Positions 1 through 6,286 of a stretch of DNA of 10,682 bases are shown here, in pieces. Numbering within the stretch: the first letter of the stretch is position 1; each line of letters starts with the position of its first letter. The stretch is from Bacteroides sp. GTDB lineage: Bacteria; Bacteroidota; Bacteroidia; Bacteroidales; SM23-62. Made by a program: the position numbers and the translations under genes. Below the pieces are notes generated by a model. The model was not told the origin of the DNA. It saw nothing but the letters and a program-made list of their open reading frames with translations, and ran no database searches. The stretch covers positions 1-10,682 of the forward strand of contig DAOUVF010000058.1 in the NCBI GenBank assembly GCA_030667765.1, written 5' to 3'.

Positions 1-2
1 AA

Positions 3-260
3 TCTGTGGTGTCTGTGGTCAATGCCGGATTTTACGGGTGGGACGGTGAACAGGAGGTGGATGTATTCGTTAACAATTTCACCCTGTACGGGTCGGGAAA
101 GGACAGCCTGTTATATGACAGTGCAAACTCTGTGACCACATTCAGTTTTCCCATGGATATGAATGCATTATCAAGTACCATGATCTTACATGCAGATAGC
201 CTGGCTGACACATTGATCATCAATTATACCGTGGTGCCTGTCCTTGTCTCTTATGAGTGA
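3..260 (+). CDS. DUF6452 family protein, C-terminal part, cut by the left edge and by an in-frame TGA
   Basis: This is the end of a gene that begins before the window; the frame is open from base 3, so the GTG at 6 is not a true start. The visible peptide has the pattern I associate with the Bacteroidota family DUF6452. A 'FYG' beta strand is followed by 'TLYGSGKDSLLYD', a run of small/hydrophobic strands, 'DTLIINY', and then 'VSYE' just before a TGA at 258-260. In relatives the next residues are Cys-Gly-Phe, and here the bases after the TGA still encode Gly-Phe and a family-like tail to 383. The open part is therefore probably a truncated product or a pseudogene. The family is a small exported lipoprotein-like protein of unknown function, typically encoded next to DUF6048, as here. 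The family name rests on remembered sequence patterns, not on a search. Confidence 0.7.
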   Translation, partial: SVVSVVNAGFYGWDGEQEVDVFVNNFTLYGSGKDSLLYDSANSVTTFSFPMDMNALSSTMILHADSLADTLIINYTVVPVLVSYE

Positions 261-383
261 GGCTTTACCAATACCTTTGAGATGAACGGATTATCATATA
301 CCAGGCATTTTATAGATTCTGTTTCTTTGATAATTAACGTTGCCAACCTGGAGAATGAAGAAAACCTTAAAATATTCCTTTAG
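258..383 (+). pseudogene. In-frame continuation of DUF6452 beyond the TGA
   Basis: Directly after the TGA (258-260) the same frame stays open for 40 codons, to a TAG at 381-383. The encoded segment starts 'GFTNTFEMNG', contains 'IDSVSLIINV' and ends 'ENEENLKIFL'. This matches the expected DUF6452 C terminus (Gly-Phe after the conserved Cys, an Ile-Asp strand, and a final Glu-Asn-x-Lys-Ile-Phe). The TGA therefore sits inside the conserved domain, at the position of a conserved Cys (TGT/TGC), one base change away. The tail has no start codon that would make a sensible separate protein. It overlaps the first 29 bp of the DUF6048 gene in another frame. Possible causes are a nonsense mutation, a sequencing or assembly error, or, much less likely, recoding. 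Confidence 0.65.
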
Positions 384-1050
384 CCTGCTGGCATTATTGG
401 CGCTCATGGTCCAGTTGTATGCCCAGGATGGTATGAGGGTACGGGGACCCAGGATCAGCTATGACCTGGCCAGCCTGGCACTTTTGTATTATGATCCTGA
501 CAGGATGGTCTATACGATTTCTGTGGATTATGAAATGAAACAGGATCTTTACCCTGTTATCGATCTTGGTTACCAGCATGTAAAGATAAGCAGGGATAAC
601 TATGACTATAAATCCAGTGGAATGTTTGCCAGGATTGGGACCGATGTAAACCTGTTAAATTATGATAAACAGGTGGACGTTTACGAGATGATGTATGTAG
701 GGGGAAGATATGGTTTTTCCCTTTTCAATCAGCAGGCTGAGAATATTTCGGTCCCCGATGAGTACTGGGGTGATTTCAGCGGTGGACAGATTGAAAAACA
801 CAAGATGCATGCGCACTGGATCAGCCTGGTCGGCGGGATGAGGGCAGAGGTGTTCCGGAATTTTTTCATGGGATGGTCTGTATTTATGAACATCAGGTTT
901 TACACGTCCGGGACAATGGGGATGGACCCGTATAATATCCCGGGTTTTGGCACGGGTGCGAACCGGGTTACGGTAACTTTTAATTATTCCATCTCCTACC
1001 GGATCCCCATGCAGCAATATACTCCCATAATAAAAGCCGGGAAAAAATAA
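355..1050 (+). CDS. DUF6048 family exported beta-strand-rich protein
   Basis: This encodes a 231-residue protein of unknown function, predicted to be exported to the envelope. From the ATG at 355 the N terminus 'MKKTLKYSFSLLALLALMVQ' is a signal peptide, with likely cleavage after Tyr-Ala (residues 22-23) before Gln-Asp. The mature part consists of alternating aromatic/polar strands ending 'FNYSISYRIPM', which looks like a small outer-membrane-type beta barrel. Family-like segments are 'MMYVGGRYGFSLF', 'EYWGDF', 'AHWISLVGGMRAEV' and 'YNIPGFG', which I recognise as DUF6048. A TTG at 340 would add five residues before the signal peptide, so ATG 355 is preferred. The start lies inside the intact-length DUF6452 frame, which suggests coupled translation. 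The stop codon lies in the loop of a terminator-like hairpin. No strong Shine-Dalgarno sequence is visible, as usual in Bacteroidota. Confidence 0.8.
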   Translation: MKKTLKYSFSLLALLALMVQLYAQDGMRVRGPRISYDLASLALLYYDPDRMVYTISVDYEMKQDLYPVIDLGYQHVKISRDNYDYKSSGMFARIGTDVNLLNYDKQVDVYEMMYVGGRYGFSLFNQQAENISVPDEYWGDFSGGQIEKHKMHAHWISLVGGMRAEVFRNFFMGWSVFMNIRFYTSGTMGMDPYNIPGFGTGANRVTVTFNYSISYRIPMQQYTPIIKAGKK

Positions 1051-1058
1051 TCCCGGCT
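1035..1058 (-). terminator. Shared hairpin terminator between convergent DUF6048 and POT genes
   Basis: A perfect 8-bp stem (AGCCGGGA / TCCCGGCT) encloses an 8-nt A-rich loop. Read on the minus strand, the stem is followed by TTTTATTA, so it looks like an intrinsic terminator for the POT gene, which ends at 1087. On the plus strand the downstream side has no T-run, so it would be a weaker terminator for DUF6048. The DUF6048 stop codon (1048-1050) is in the loop. Confidence 0.65.
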
Positions 1059-1086
1059 ATTAAGTCTTGGTCTGGTTTCCTGAGAA

Positions 1087-2778
1087 TTATGATTCCGTGG
1101 CTTTCTCGAGCCTTTTCAGGATGGAGAATATAAAGGACGCAGCCAGCACGCAGGCAACCACCAGTATCCCCCAGAAAATCCATAACTGTACCTTGTTCCA
1201 GAAGATCCCGACCAGGGCCACGCCGTAGTTTCCAATGGCTGTGGCGGCAAGCCATGCTCCCTGCATCATACCCTTGTACTGGGGCGGTGAGACTTTGGAG
1301 ATGAATGATAATGCCATGGGACTGAGGAACAATTCTGCAATGGTCAGTGTGAAATAGGTTGTGATGAGCCAGTAGGGTCCGACCAGCCTGTCAGACGGTG
1401 CCCTGATCTCGCCGATATCACCCGGGGAATAACCCATCAGGCTCAGGGAGCCGATGATCATAACGGTAAAACCTACTGAGGTAATGATCATGCCAATACC
1501 GATCTTCTTCGGGGCCGAAGGTTCCCTGTCCCGTGATGCCAGCCAGGTGAAGTAACCCACGACAAGCGGGGTGAGGGCAACGATGAAGAATGGATTGAAA
1601 TGCTGGAATTTTTGAGGGGTAAAGTCATTCGAATCCGAGTACCCGCTGATCCGCAGATAGGCAATGATGGCAAACCCGACAAATGCCAGTGCACCTATCA
1701 GTTTATGGGTCCTTGTGCTCTTTTTGCGGATCACAAAAATCAATCCGATGAGGGAGAGGAATATAGGCAGCAATCCGAACAGGTCGAACCAGATATTGGT
1801 AAACCGGCCGACTGAATCAACGGTATAATCCCTCGCAAACACTGTCATGGCTGCACCATTCTGGTGGAATGACATCCAGAAGAACATGGCCACAAAGAAT
1901 ACCAGGAAGAGGGCAATCATCCTCTCCCTTACCTGTGTGCGTGTAAGAACGACCATATTGCCCCGCAGCGTCTCATCCTTGGCCTTCTGTCTTTCGGTCA
2001 GGTCAGCATGTTTGTAATACTTCCTGAATCCCCAGAAGATCAGCATGGATGCCACAAGCGACAGGCATGCCACACCGAATGCCCAGTGATAGGATTCTGC
2101 AAGGTGGTTGATATAATATTTCGAAAAGCTGACAAGGTCACCGCCCATATCTGCAAATGCTCCCTGATCGCTGGCAAATCCCCTCAGGCTTGCTTCAACA
2201 CCTGCATCACCACCCAGGTACTTGTGTGCCAGTGCCGGGATATCTGCCTTGTAGAAGAGATTGTAACGTTTCAGCATCATATTGCTGATCGATTCGGCGG
2301 CAGTCGGGGCGAACATCGCACCGATGTTGATCCCCATATAGAAAATATTAAAAGCTACATCCCTGTTTTTGCTGTATTTCGGGTCATCGTACAGGTTTCC
2401 GACAAGTGCCTGCAGGTTTCCTTTGAAAAGCCCGGTACCCATACTGATCACTACGAGTCCGGAGATAATGAGCGGGAGTCCCCCGTCCATAGTGGTAGGT
2501 ATGGCGATCATCAGGTACCCTGCAAACATGACAATGAGTCCCAGGCTAATGGTCTTCCCATAGCCCAGCAGGCGGTCAGCAATGATACCACCGAAAAGCG
2601 GGAGAAAATAAACACAAGCCAGGAATAAACCGAAATACTGGGAAGCTTTTGCATAATCAAATCCGTATTTGGCCTGGAGAAACAGAACGAAAATGGCAAT
2701 CATGGTATAATAGCCGAAACGCTCACCCATGTTGGCGAAAAATGCAATGAAAAGTCCCTTGGGATGTCCTTTTAACAT
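1087..2778 (-). CDS. POT/PTR family proton-coupled di-/tripeptide transporter
   Basis: This is a 563-residue inner-membrane protein of the proton-dependent oligopeptide transporter family, which imports di- and tripeptides with protons. Visible family marks are 'NMGERFGYYTM' in TM1 (residues 16-26), the 'GGIIADRLLG' loop (63-72), the PTR2 signature 'FYMGINIGA' (146-154), 'FFWMSFHQNGAAMTVFA' in TM7 (about 299-315), and 'AELFLSPMALSF' in TM10 (481-492) with its conserved Glu. The first Glu of the classical ExxER proton-coupling motif is Asn here (N16-x-x-E19-R20). I recall the same variant in Bacteroides relatives. A polar loop of about 65 residues (about 165-228) interrupts the N-terminal helices. 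Length fits the family. The gene stands alone, convergent with DUF6048 and divergent from the NAD(P)HX repair gene. Substrate cannot be read from the sequence; peptide is inferred from the family. Confidence 0.88.
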   Translation of the reverse strand: MLKGHPKGLFIAFFANMGERFGYYTMIAIFVLFLQAKYGFDYAKASQYFGLFLACVYFLPLFGGIIADRLLGYGKTISLGLIVMFAGYLMIAIPTTMDGGLPLIISGLVVISMGTGLFKGNLQALVGNLYDDPKYSKNRDVAFNIFYMGINIGAMFAPTAAESISNMMLKRYNLFYKADIPALAHKYLGGDAGVEASLRGFASDQGAFADMGGDLVSFSKYYINHLAESYHWAFGVACLSLVASMLIFWGFRKYYKHADLTERQKAKDETLRGNMVVLTRTQVRERMIALFLVFFVAMFFWMSFHQNGAAMTVFARDYTVDSVGRFTNIWFDLFGLLPIFLSLIGLIFVIRKKSTRTHKLIGALAFVGFAIIAYLRISGYSDSNDFTPQKFQHFNPFFIVALTPLVVGYFTWLASRDREPSAPKKIGIGMIITSVGFTVMIIGSLSLMGYSPGDIGEIRAPSDRLVGPYWLITTYFTLTIAELFLSPMALSFISKVSPPQYKGMMQGAWLAATAIGNYGVALVGIFWNKVQLWIFWGILVVACVLAASFIFSILKRLEKATES

Positions 2779-2814
2779 ATCAGGAGAATTAGATTAGAGA
2801 TTATTTTAATCCGA

Positions 2815-2849
2815 CAAATATAGAAATCTTTTCCTCACCGCCCCTCAAA
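2815..2849 (-). promoter_or_regulatory. Putative Bacteroidota-type promoter for the POT gene
   Basis: On the minus strand TATATTTG (2822 down to 2815) matches the -7 consensus TAnnTTTG exactly. A TTTG (2849 down to 2846) lies upstream at a 23-nt spacing, slightly longer than usual. The inferred start of transcription is near 2808, giving a leader of about 30 nt before the ATG at 2778. The rest of the 134-bp divergent spacer (2779-2912) shows no clear plus-strand promoter for the NAD(P)HX repair gene and no strong hairpin. Confidence 0.4.
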
Positions 2850-2912
2850 CATTTGATGTTGTGGATGATGTAAGGAAAGAATATCTTAACTTGGGGATTG
2901 GAATAATCTTTT

Positions 2913-4451
2913 ATGCAAATGAAAATATTCACTTCCGGGCAGGTTCGAAAAATCGATGCTTATACCATTAAAAATGAACCAATTGCTTCAATAGACCTGA
3001 TGGAAAGGGCCTCCATGCAGATCGTGTCATGGATAACTGAAATATTTGACAACAGTCATCCCTTTATATTCCTGATCGGACCGGGGAACAATGGGGGGGA
3101 CGGATTGGCAGTTGCCCGTATGCTGATGGAGAAAAATTACCTGGTTGAGGTCCTGCTGGTCCGGATATCAGATAAAATATCTGCCGATGCCCGGACCAAC
3201 CTGGATAGATTACGGGAGATACCCGGCGTTAAGATTTCGGAAGTGGAGGAGGTTTCTTCAGTGGTTGTGGAGGACCCTGGGACTATCCTGGTGGATGCGT
3301 TGTTTGGATCCGGACTGACCCGCAGGGTGAGTGGATTGGCCAGGGATGTCATCACCTCTGTCAATGAATTGCCCAATCTGCGGATAGCCATCGATATCCC
3401 CAGCGGGCTGTTCGGAGAGGACAATACAGACAATGACCCGGATGCCATCCTTCAGGCTGACTTCACCCTGGCACTCCAGGCACCGTCACTCTCCTTCTTT
3501 TTTGCAGAAAACCAGGCATATGTTGGTAATTGGGAGGTATTGCCCATCGGGCTCCATCCGATTATCATGGAGGAGGAAGAATCCCCCTGGCATTATATAC
3601 AGGCCGGACATGTCAGTGACCTGCTGAAACCACGCATGAAATTTGCCCATAAAGGGACTTTTGGGCATTGCCTGCTGATAGCCGGATGCTATGGCATGAT
3701 GGGTGCAGCCGTACTGGCGGCCAGGGCCTGCCTTCACTCCGGGGCAGGCCTGGTAACAGGGCATGTACCCAGGTTCGGGTATAAGATCCTTCAGACAACT
3801 GTGCCTGAGGCCCTGATCAGTATTGATGAATCGGATATTATTTTTACAGGTGTACCCGGACTGGAACCTTTTTCCGCTGTTGGGATTGGACCGGGTCTGG
3901 GTTGTAAGCCCAATACCGGCAGGGCAATCCTCGAACTGATAAAGTCAGTCAAGGTCCCCCTGGTAATTGATGCCGATGCCCTGAATATTCTCTCTGAACA
4001 TCCGGAATGGATCTCCCTGCTGCCGGAGGACACTATACTTACACCCCACCCCAGGGAGTTTGAGAGATTGGCGGGAAAGGCAGAAACAGGATACGCCCGT
4101 GTCAGGATGCAGATTGATTTTGCCATCAGGCATAAGGTAATTGTTGTGCTGAAGGGAGCCCACACCAGCATTGCCTGTCCCGATGGCAGTTGCTGGTTTA
4201 ATACAACAGGCAATCCCGGGATGGCTACAGCAGGGAGTGGCGATGTATTAACGGGAATAATTTTATCTTTGCTCGGACAGGGATATATTCCGCGTGATGC
4301 AGCCATACTGGGCGTATATCTGCATGGACTGGCAGGAGACCTGGCTTCGGAAGCATTTTCGGAAGAATATTTGATAGCAGGGGACATCATAGAATCCCTT
4401 GGATTTGCGTTTCAATACATAAAAGGCATATACTATGAAGACCATATTTAA
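2913..4451 (+). CDS. nnrD: Bifunctional NAD(P)H-hydrate epimerase / ADP-dependent NAD(P)H-hydrate dehydratase
   Basis: This cytosolic metabolite-repair enzyme of 512 residues interconverts the R and S forms of hydrated NAD(P)H (NAD(P)HX) and dehydrates the S form with ADP, restoring NAD(P)H. The N-terminal YjeF_N epimerase domain (about 1-215) shows 'GPGNNGGDG' (56-64), 'VDALFGSGL' (127-135) and 'AIDIPSG' (159-165). The C-terminal ribokinase-like dehydratase domain (about 235-505) shows 'KGTFGHCLLIAG' (247-258), 'GIGPGLG' (324-330), 'IDADALN' (352-358), 'TPHPREF' (377-383) and the nucleotide-binding/catalytic 'GNPGMATAGSGDVLTG' (433-448). Both domains look complete. A second ATG at 2919 gives 'MKIF', the usual start in relatives, so translation may begin there. 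The C terminus overlaps the DUF4831 gene by 17 bp, indicating one transcript. An equivalent symbol for the fused form is nnrE-nnrD; the older name is yjeF. Confidence 0.93.
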   Translation: MQMKIFTSGQVRKIDAYTIKNEPIASIDLMERASMQIVSWITEIFDNSHPFIFLIGPGNNGGDGLAVARMLMEKNYLVEVLLVRISDKISADARTNLDRLREIPGVKISEVEEVSSVVVEDPGTILVDALFGSGLTRRVSGLARDVITSVNELPNLRIAIDIPSGLFGEDNTDNDPDAILQADFTLALQAPSLSFFFAENQAYVGNWEVLPIGLHPIIMEEEESPWHYIQAGHVSDLLKPRMKFAHKGTFGHCLLIAGCYGMMGAAVLAARACLHSGAGLVTGHVPRFGYKILQTTVPEALISIDESDIIFTGVPGLEPFSAVGIGPGLGCKPNTGRAILELIKSVKVPLVIDADALNILSEHPEWISLLPEDTILTPHPREFERLAGKAETGYARVRMQIDFAIRHKVIVVLKGAHTSIACPDGSCWFNTTGNPGMATAGSGDVLTGIILSLLGQGYIPRDAAILGVYLHGLAGDLASEAFSEEYLIAGDIIESLGFAFQYIKGIYYEDHI

Positions 4452-5532
4452 ATTATTGCTTGCCGGCACATTGTTCCTGTCAGGCTGTGGCGGACCAAAA
4501 TCTGTCATTGAAACAGTTCCTCTGAGCCCCTCAAGCACGGAATTGCAGACAGGCTATGTTTATGCCCTTCCTCAGACTACCTTCAAGGTGACCGTTGACG
4601 TGGTGAAGACCCGGACTGTCCGTGGACCCTATTACCGCTTCGCGGAAAAATACCTGAGTATCAGGAATGCTCCAGACAGGAATAGTACATCCTGGAGGAT
4701 AGACAGGATAAACCTTGAATCGGTTGAGGAAGCTGACCCTGATCAAATGTACCTGGTAAGACAGGTGTCAGGAGAACAGGACCTGTCCACCCTCCTGAAA
4801 ATGAGCCAGCAGGGATTGATATATGATTTTAATGTTGGAAGGTACCTGGAAAACAGAAGCTTTTCTGGTACATTAGCAGCCGGGCACATGGGACCGGTTT
4901 TTACCGATCTGTCACCCAAGCGTAGTATCGTGCTGTCAATCGATACCAGCTATAAGTCGATCAGGATTGATTCAATTTTCAGGAAAGTCCCTGTAACCAA
5001 ACAACAGCTCATTGTTAAGACCATTGATGAAAAGGCCGAAGAGGCAGCAAGAGTCATTCTCAGGATTCGTCGCAGAAGAATTGCCACTCTAACGGGGAAG
5101 GGCGAAAATGATTTGAGCGATGCGGGCATTGAAAAACTGGATGAACTGGAGCGGGAATACATGACATTGTTCCTGGGCAGAGACATTCACGAGAAGAAGC
5201 AGTTTACATATTATTTTACACCTGCCACGGGAGAGGTGTTTGAACATAAGGAATTATTTGAATTTTCCGAAAACCAGGGCATCATCACAGAACATATGGA
5301 TGATTCAAAAGTGGTCTCTATGACGGTAACACGTCAGAGTGAGGTAGTGGGACTAACTGATTACGGACTCGGAAACGAGTTACCCATGCAAACCAATGCA
5401 CTCTATTACAGGCCTCCCGATCAGGCTGAAGTCATCATCAGTATCGGGGAAGATACACTTCTTAAGGAAAGGTTATTGGTATCTCAATATGGTGCCTTAC
5501 TTTCCATGCCCGTCTCCCTGGCGGGCAGGTGA
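4435..5532 (+). CDS. DUF4831 family lipoprotein
   Basis: This encodes a 365-residue predicted lipoprotein of unknown function. The N terminus is a lipoprotein signal peptide with lipobox Leu-Ser-Gly-Cys at residues 15-18, so Cys18 would be lipidated; the protein sits in the envelope facing the periplasm or the surface. The body has the DUF4831 pattern known to me from Bacteroidales: an early 'YALPQTTFKVTVDV' strand, 'GPYYRFAEKYLSI', then 'WRIDRINLE' and 'ADPDQMYLV', and near the end 'LLVSQYGALLSMPVSL'. Residues about 195-250 are Glu/Lys/Arg-rich and likely helical. The ATG lies inside the end of the NAD(P)HX repair gene (17-bp overlap), so translation is probably coupled. It ends in TGA at the expected family length, showing that UGA acts as a normal stop in this genome. 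The link between the two products is unknown. Confidence 0.8.
   Translation: MKTIFKLLLAGTLFLSGCGGPKSVIETVPLSPSSTELQTGYVYALPQTTFKVTVDVVKTRTVRGPYYRFAEKYLSIRNAPDRNSTSWRIDRINLESVEEADPDQMYLVRQVSGEQDLSTLLKMSQQGLIYDFNVGRYLENRSFSGTLAAGHMGPVFTDLSPKRSIVLSIDTSYKSIRIDSIFRKVPVTKQQLIVKTIDEKAEEAARVILRIRRRRIATLTGKGENDLSDAGIEKLDELEREYMTLFLGRDIHEKKQFTYYFTPATGEVFEHKELFEFSENQGIITEHMDDSKVVSMTVTRQSEVVGLTDYGLGNELPMQTNALYYRPPDQAEVIISIGEDTLLKERLLVSQYGALLSMPVSLAGR
5507..5527. terminator. Weak hairpin at the end of the DUF4831 gene
   Basis: TGCCCG (5507-5512) and CGGGCA (5522-5527) form a 6-bp stem with a 9-nt loop inside the last codons of the DUF4831 gene. The next gene converges and its stop codon is only 17 bp away. 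No T-run follows on either strand, so an intrinsic terminator is possible but not well supported. Confidence 0.25.
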
Positions 5533-5549
5533 GGGCATTAAGCCGGGAC

Positions 5550-6089
5550 TTAGTCGGCAGCAATTTTACTATGAAAATTTTTCTGGTATTCTTCGAGAGA
5601 TTCCGAGATATACTTATCCTCCACGATAAAGTTCAGCAGGGGCTCGATGGCTGGTGCAGTCATGTAACCGGGTACGGCACCAAGCAATTCCATTTTTTCG
5701 TTCATATAGGCGATGGAGGGATAGGACATTTTCCCGTTCAGGAGTCCAGCTGCCAGTTCATGATAGCCTCTGGATCCCTGGGCTACAAACTTATAAGTTG
5801 TTCCATTAAAGGTGATCTCCTCTTTTGATTCGGCATCTAATTTGACCGGGTAGTAATTTTCGTTGATATACTCGGCAATCACCGGGTGATTAAAGGTTTC
5901 CTTATCCATTTTCTTACACCAGCCGCACCAGTCGGTATAAACATCAACCATGATCTTCCTGGGCTGTTGTTTGTTGAGCTTCTCGGCTTCCTCAATTGAA
6001 TACCACTTTACATTAGATATATCCTGTGCCAGTCCTGAGAATGAAATGAAAAAGAGTGCTGATAGTGAAAGAATAAATACTTTTTTCAT
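5550..6089 (-). CDS. Exported thioredoxin-fold protein with a WCGWC active site
   Basis: This encodes a 179-residue protein with a Sec signal peptide (residues 1-21, cleavage after 'SGLA' before Gln-Asp), so it acts in the periplasm. The mature part is a single thioredoxin-like domain of the thioredoxin_7 / DUF255-like type. It has a strand 'RKIMVDVYTDWCGWCKKMD' with redox Cys55 and Cys58 (CGWC), then 'FNHPVIAEYINENYYPVKLD', and the usual cis-proline loop as 'MSYPSI' (Pro124). This is expected to be a thiol-disulfide reductase or oxidase working on exported proteins. Partners are not encoded nearby: there is no DsbD, CcdA or cytochrome c maturation gene in the window. The gene stands alone, convergent with DUF4831 and divergent from the MFS transporter. 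The ATG at 6089 is the natural start because the signal peptide follows at once. Confidence 0.85.
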   Translation of the reverse strand: MKKVFILSLSALFFISFSGLAQDISNVKWYSIEEAEKLNKQQPRKIMVDVYTDWCGWCKKMDKETFNHPVIAEYINENYYPVKLDAESKEEITFNGTTYKFVAQGSRGYHELAAGLLNGKMSYPSIAYMNEKMELLGAVPGYMTAPAIEPLLNFIVEDKYISESLEEYQKNFHSKIAAD

Positions 6090-6127
6090 GATCCTGAAAT
6101 TTATATGAGATCGATCAAATATTATTC

Positions 6128-6135
6128 CAAAACTA
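6128..6135 (-). promoter_or_regulatory. Putative -7 element for the thioredoxin-like gene
   Basis: On the minus strand TAGTTTTG (6135 down to 6128) fits TAnnTTTG exactly and would start transcription about 30 nt upstream of the ATG at 6089. The nearest upstream TTTG (6151 down to 6148) is only 12 nt away, too close for a standard -33 element, so support is limited. Confidence 0.3.
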
Positions 6136-6221
6136 CGTTATCCCGGGCAAATGGTTATTCTTCAGTGGGTTTTTAACAAATTTTTATGGCTGTAAAACAT
6201 CTGGGATATGAACTATGTCAC

Positions 6222-6251
6222 TTTGACTGCACCTTATTTTTCTTATTTTTA
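6222..6251 (+). promoter_or_regulatory. Putative Bacteroidota-type promoter for the MFS transporter-pepD operon
   Basis: TTTG (6222-6225) is followed after 18 nt by TATTTTTA (6244-6251), which matches 7 of 8 positions of TTTG / TAnnTTTG, failing only in the last base. Transcription would start near 6257, about 30 nt before the ATG at 6287. The -7 element and the predicted start are covered by the palindrome at 6247-6264. Both elements are short and AT-rich, so this is a motif match only. Confidence 0.4.
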
Positions 6252-6264
6252 AGAATTCTTAAAA
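6247..6264. promoter_or_regulatory. 18-bp perfect palindrome, candidate operator
   Basis: TTTTAAGAATTCTTAAAA is a perfect inverted repeat with no central spacer, ending 22 bp before the transporter ATG. A related half-site (AAGAATTTT) recurs at 6275-6283. It overlaps the putative -7 element, the position expected for repressor binding. In RNA it would form only a weak AU hairpin with no room for a loop, so a DNA-binding site is the better reading. No regulator gene is adjacent. Confidence 0.45.
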
Positions 6265-6286
6265 TGTTGAACTCAAGAATTTTATT

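Noticed and set aside
261..305. Possible bacterial SECIS element after the TGA in the DUF6452 gene
   Set aside because: I tried pairings in the 40 nt after the TGA and found no stem longer than two or three base pairs with a properly placed loop. Selenoproteins are also uncommon in this phylum.
2008..2628. Open frame of 206 codons on the plus strand inside the POT gene
   Set aside because: Antisense to conserved POT motifs, with no domain, and of a composition typical of a reverse-frame shadow.
2779..2912. Possible riboswitch or plus-strand promoter upstream of the NAD(P)HX repair gene
   Set aside because: Only scattered partial matches (for example ATTTG near 2855) with wrong spacing, and no conserved-looking hairpins.
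3791..4390. Open frame of 199 codons on the minus strand inside the NAD(P)HX repair gene
   Set aside because: It lies opposite the conserved dehydratase domain. The product is low in recognisable structure and nothing supports expression.
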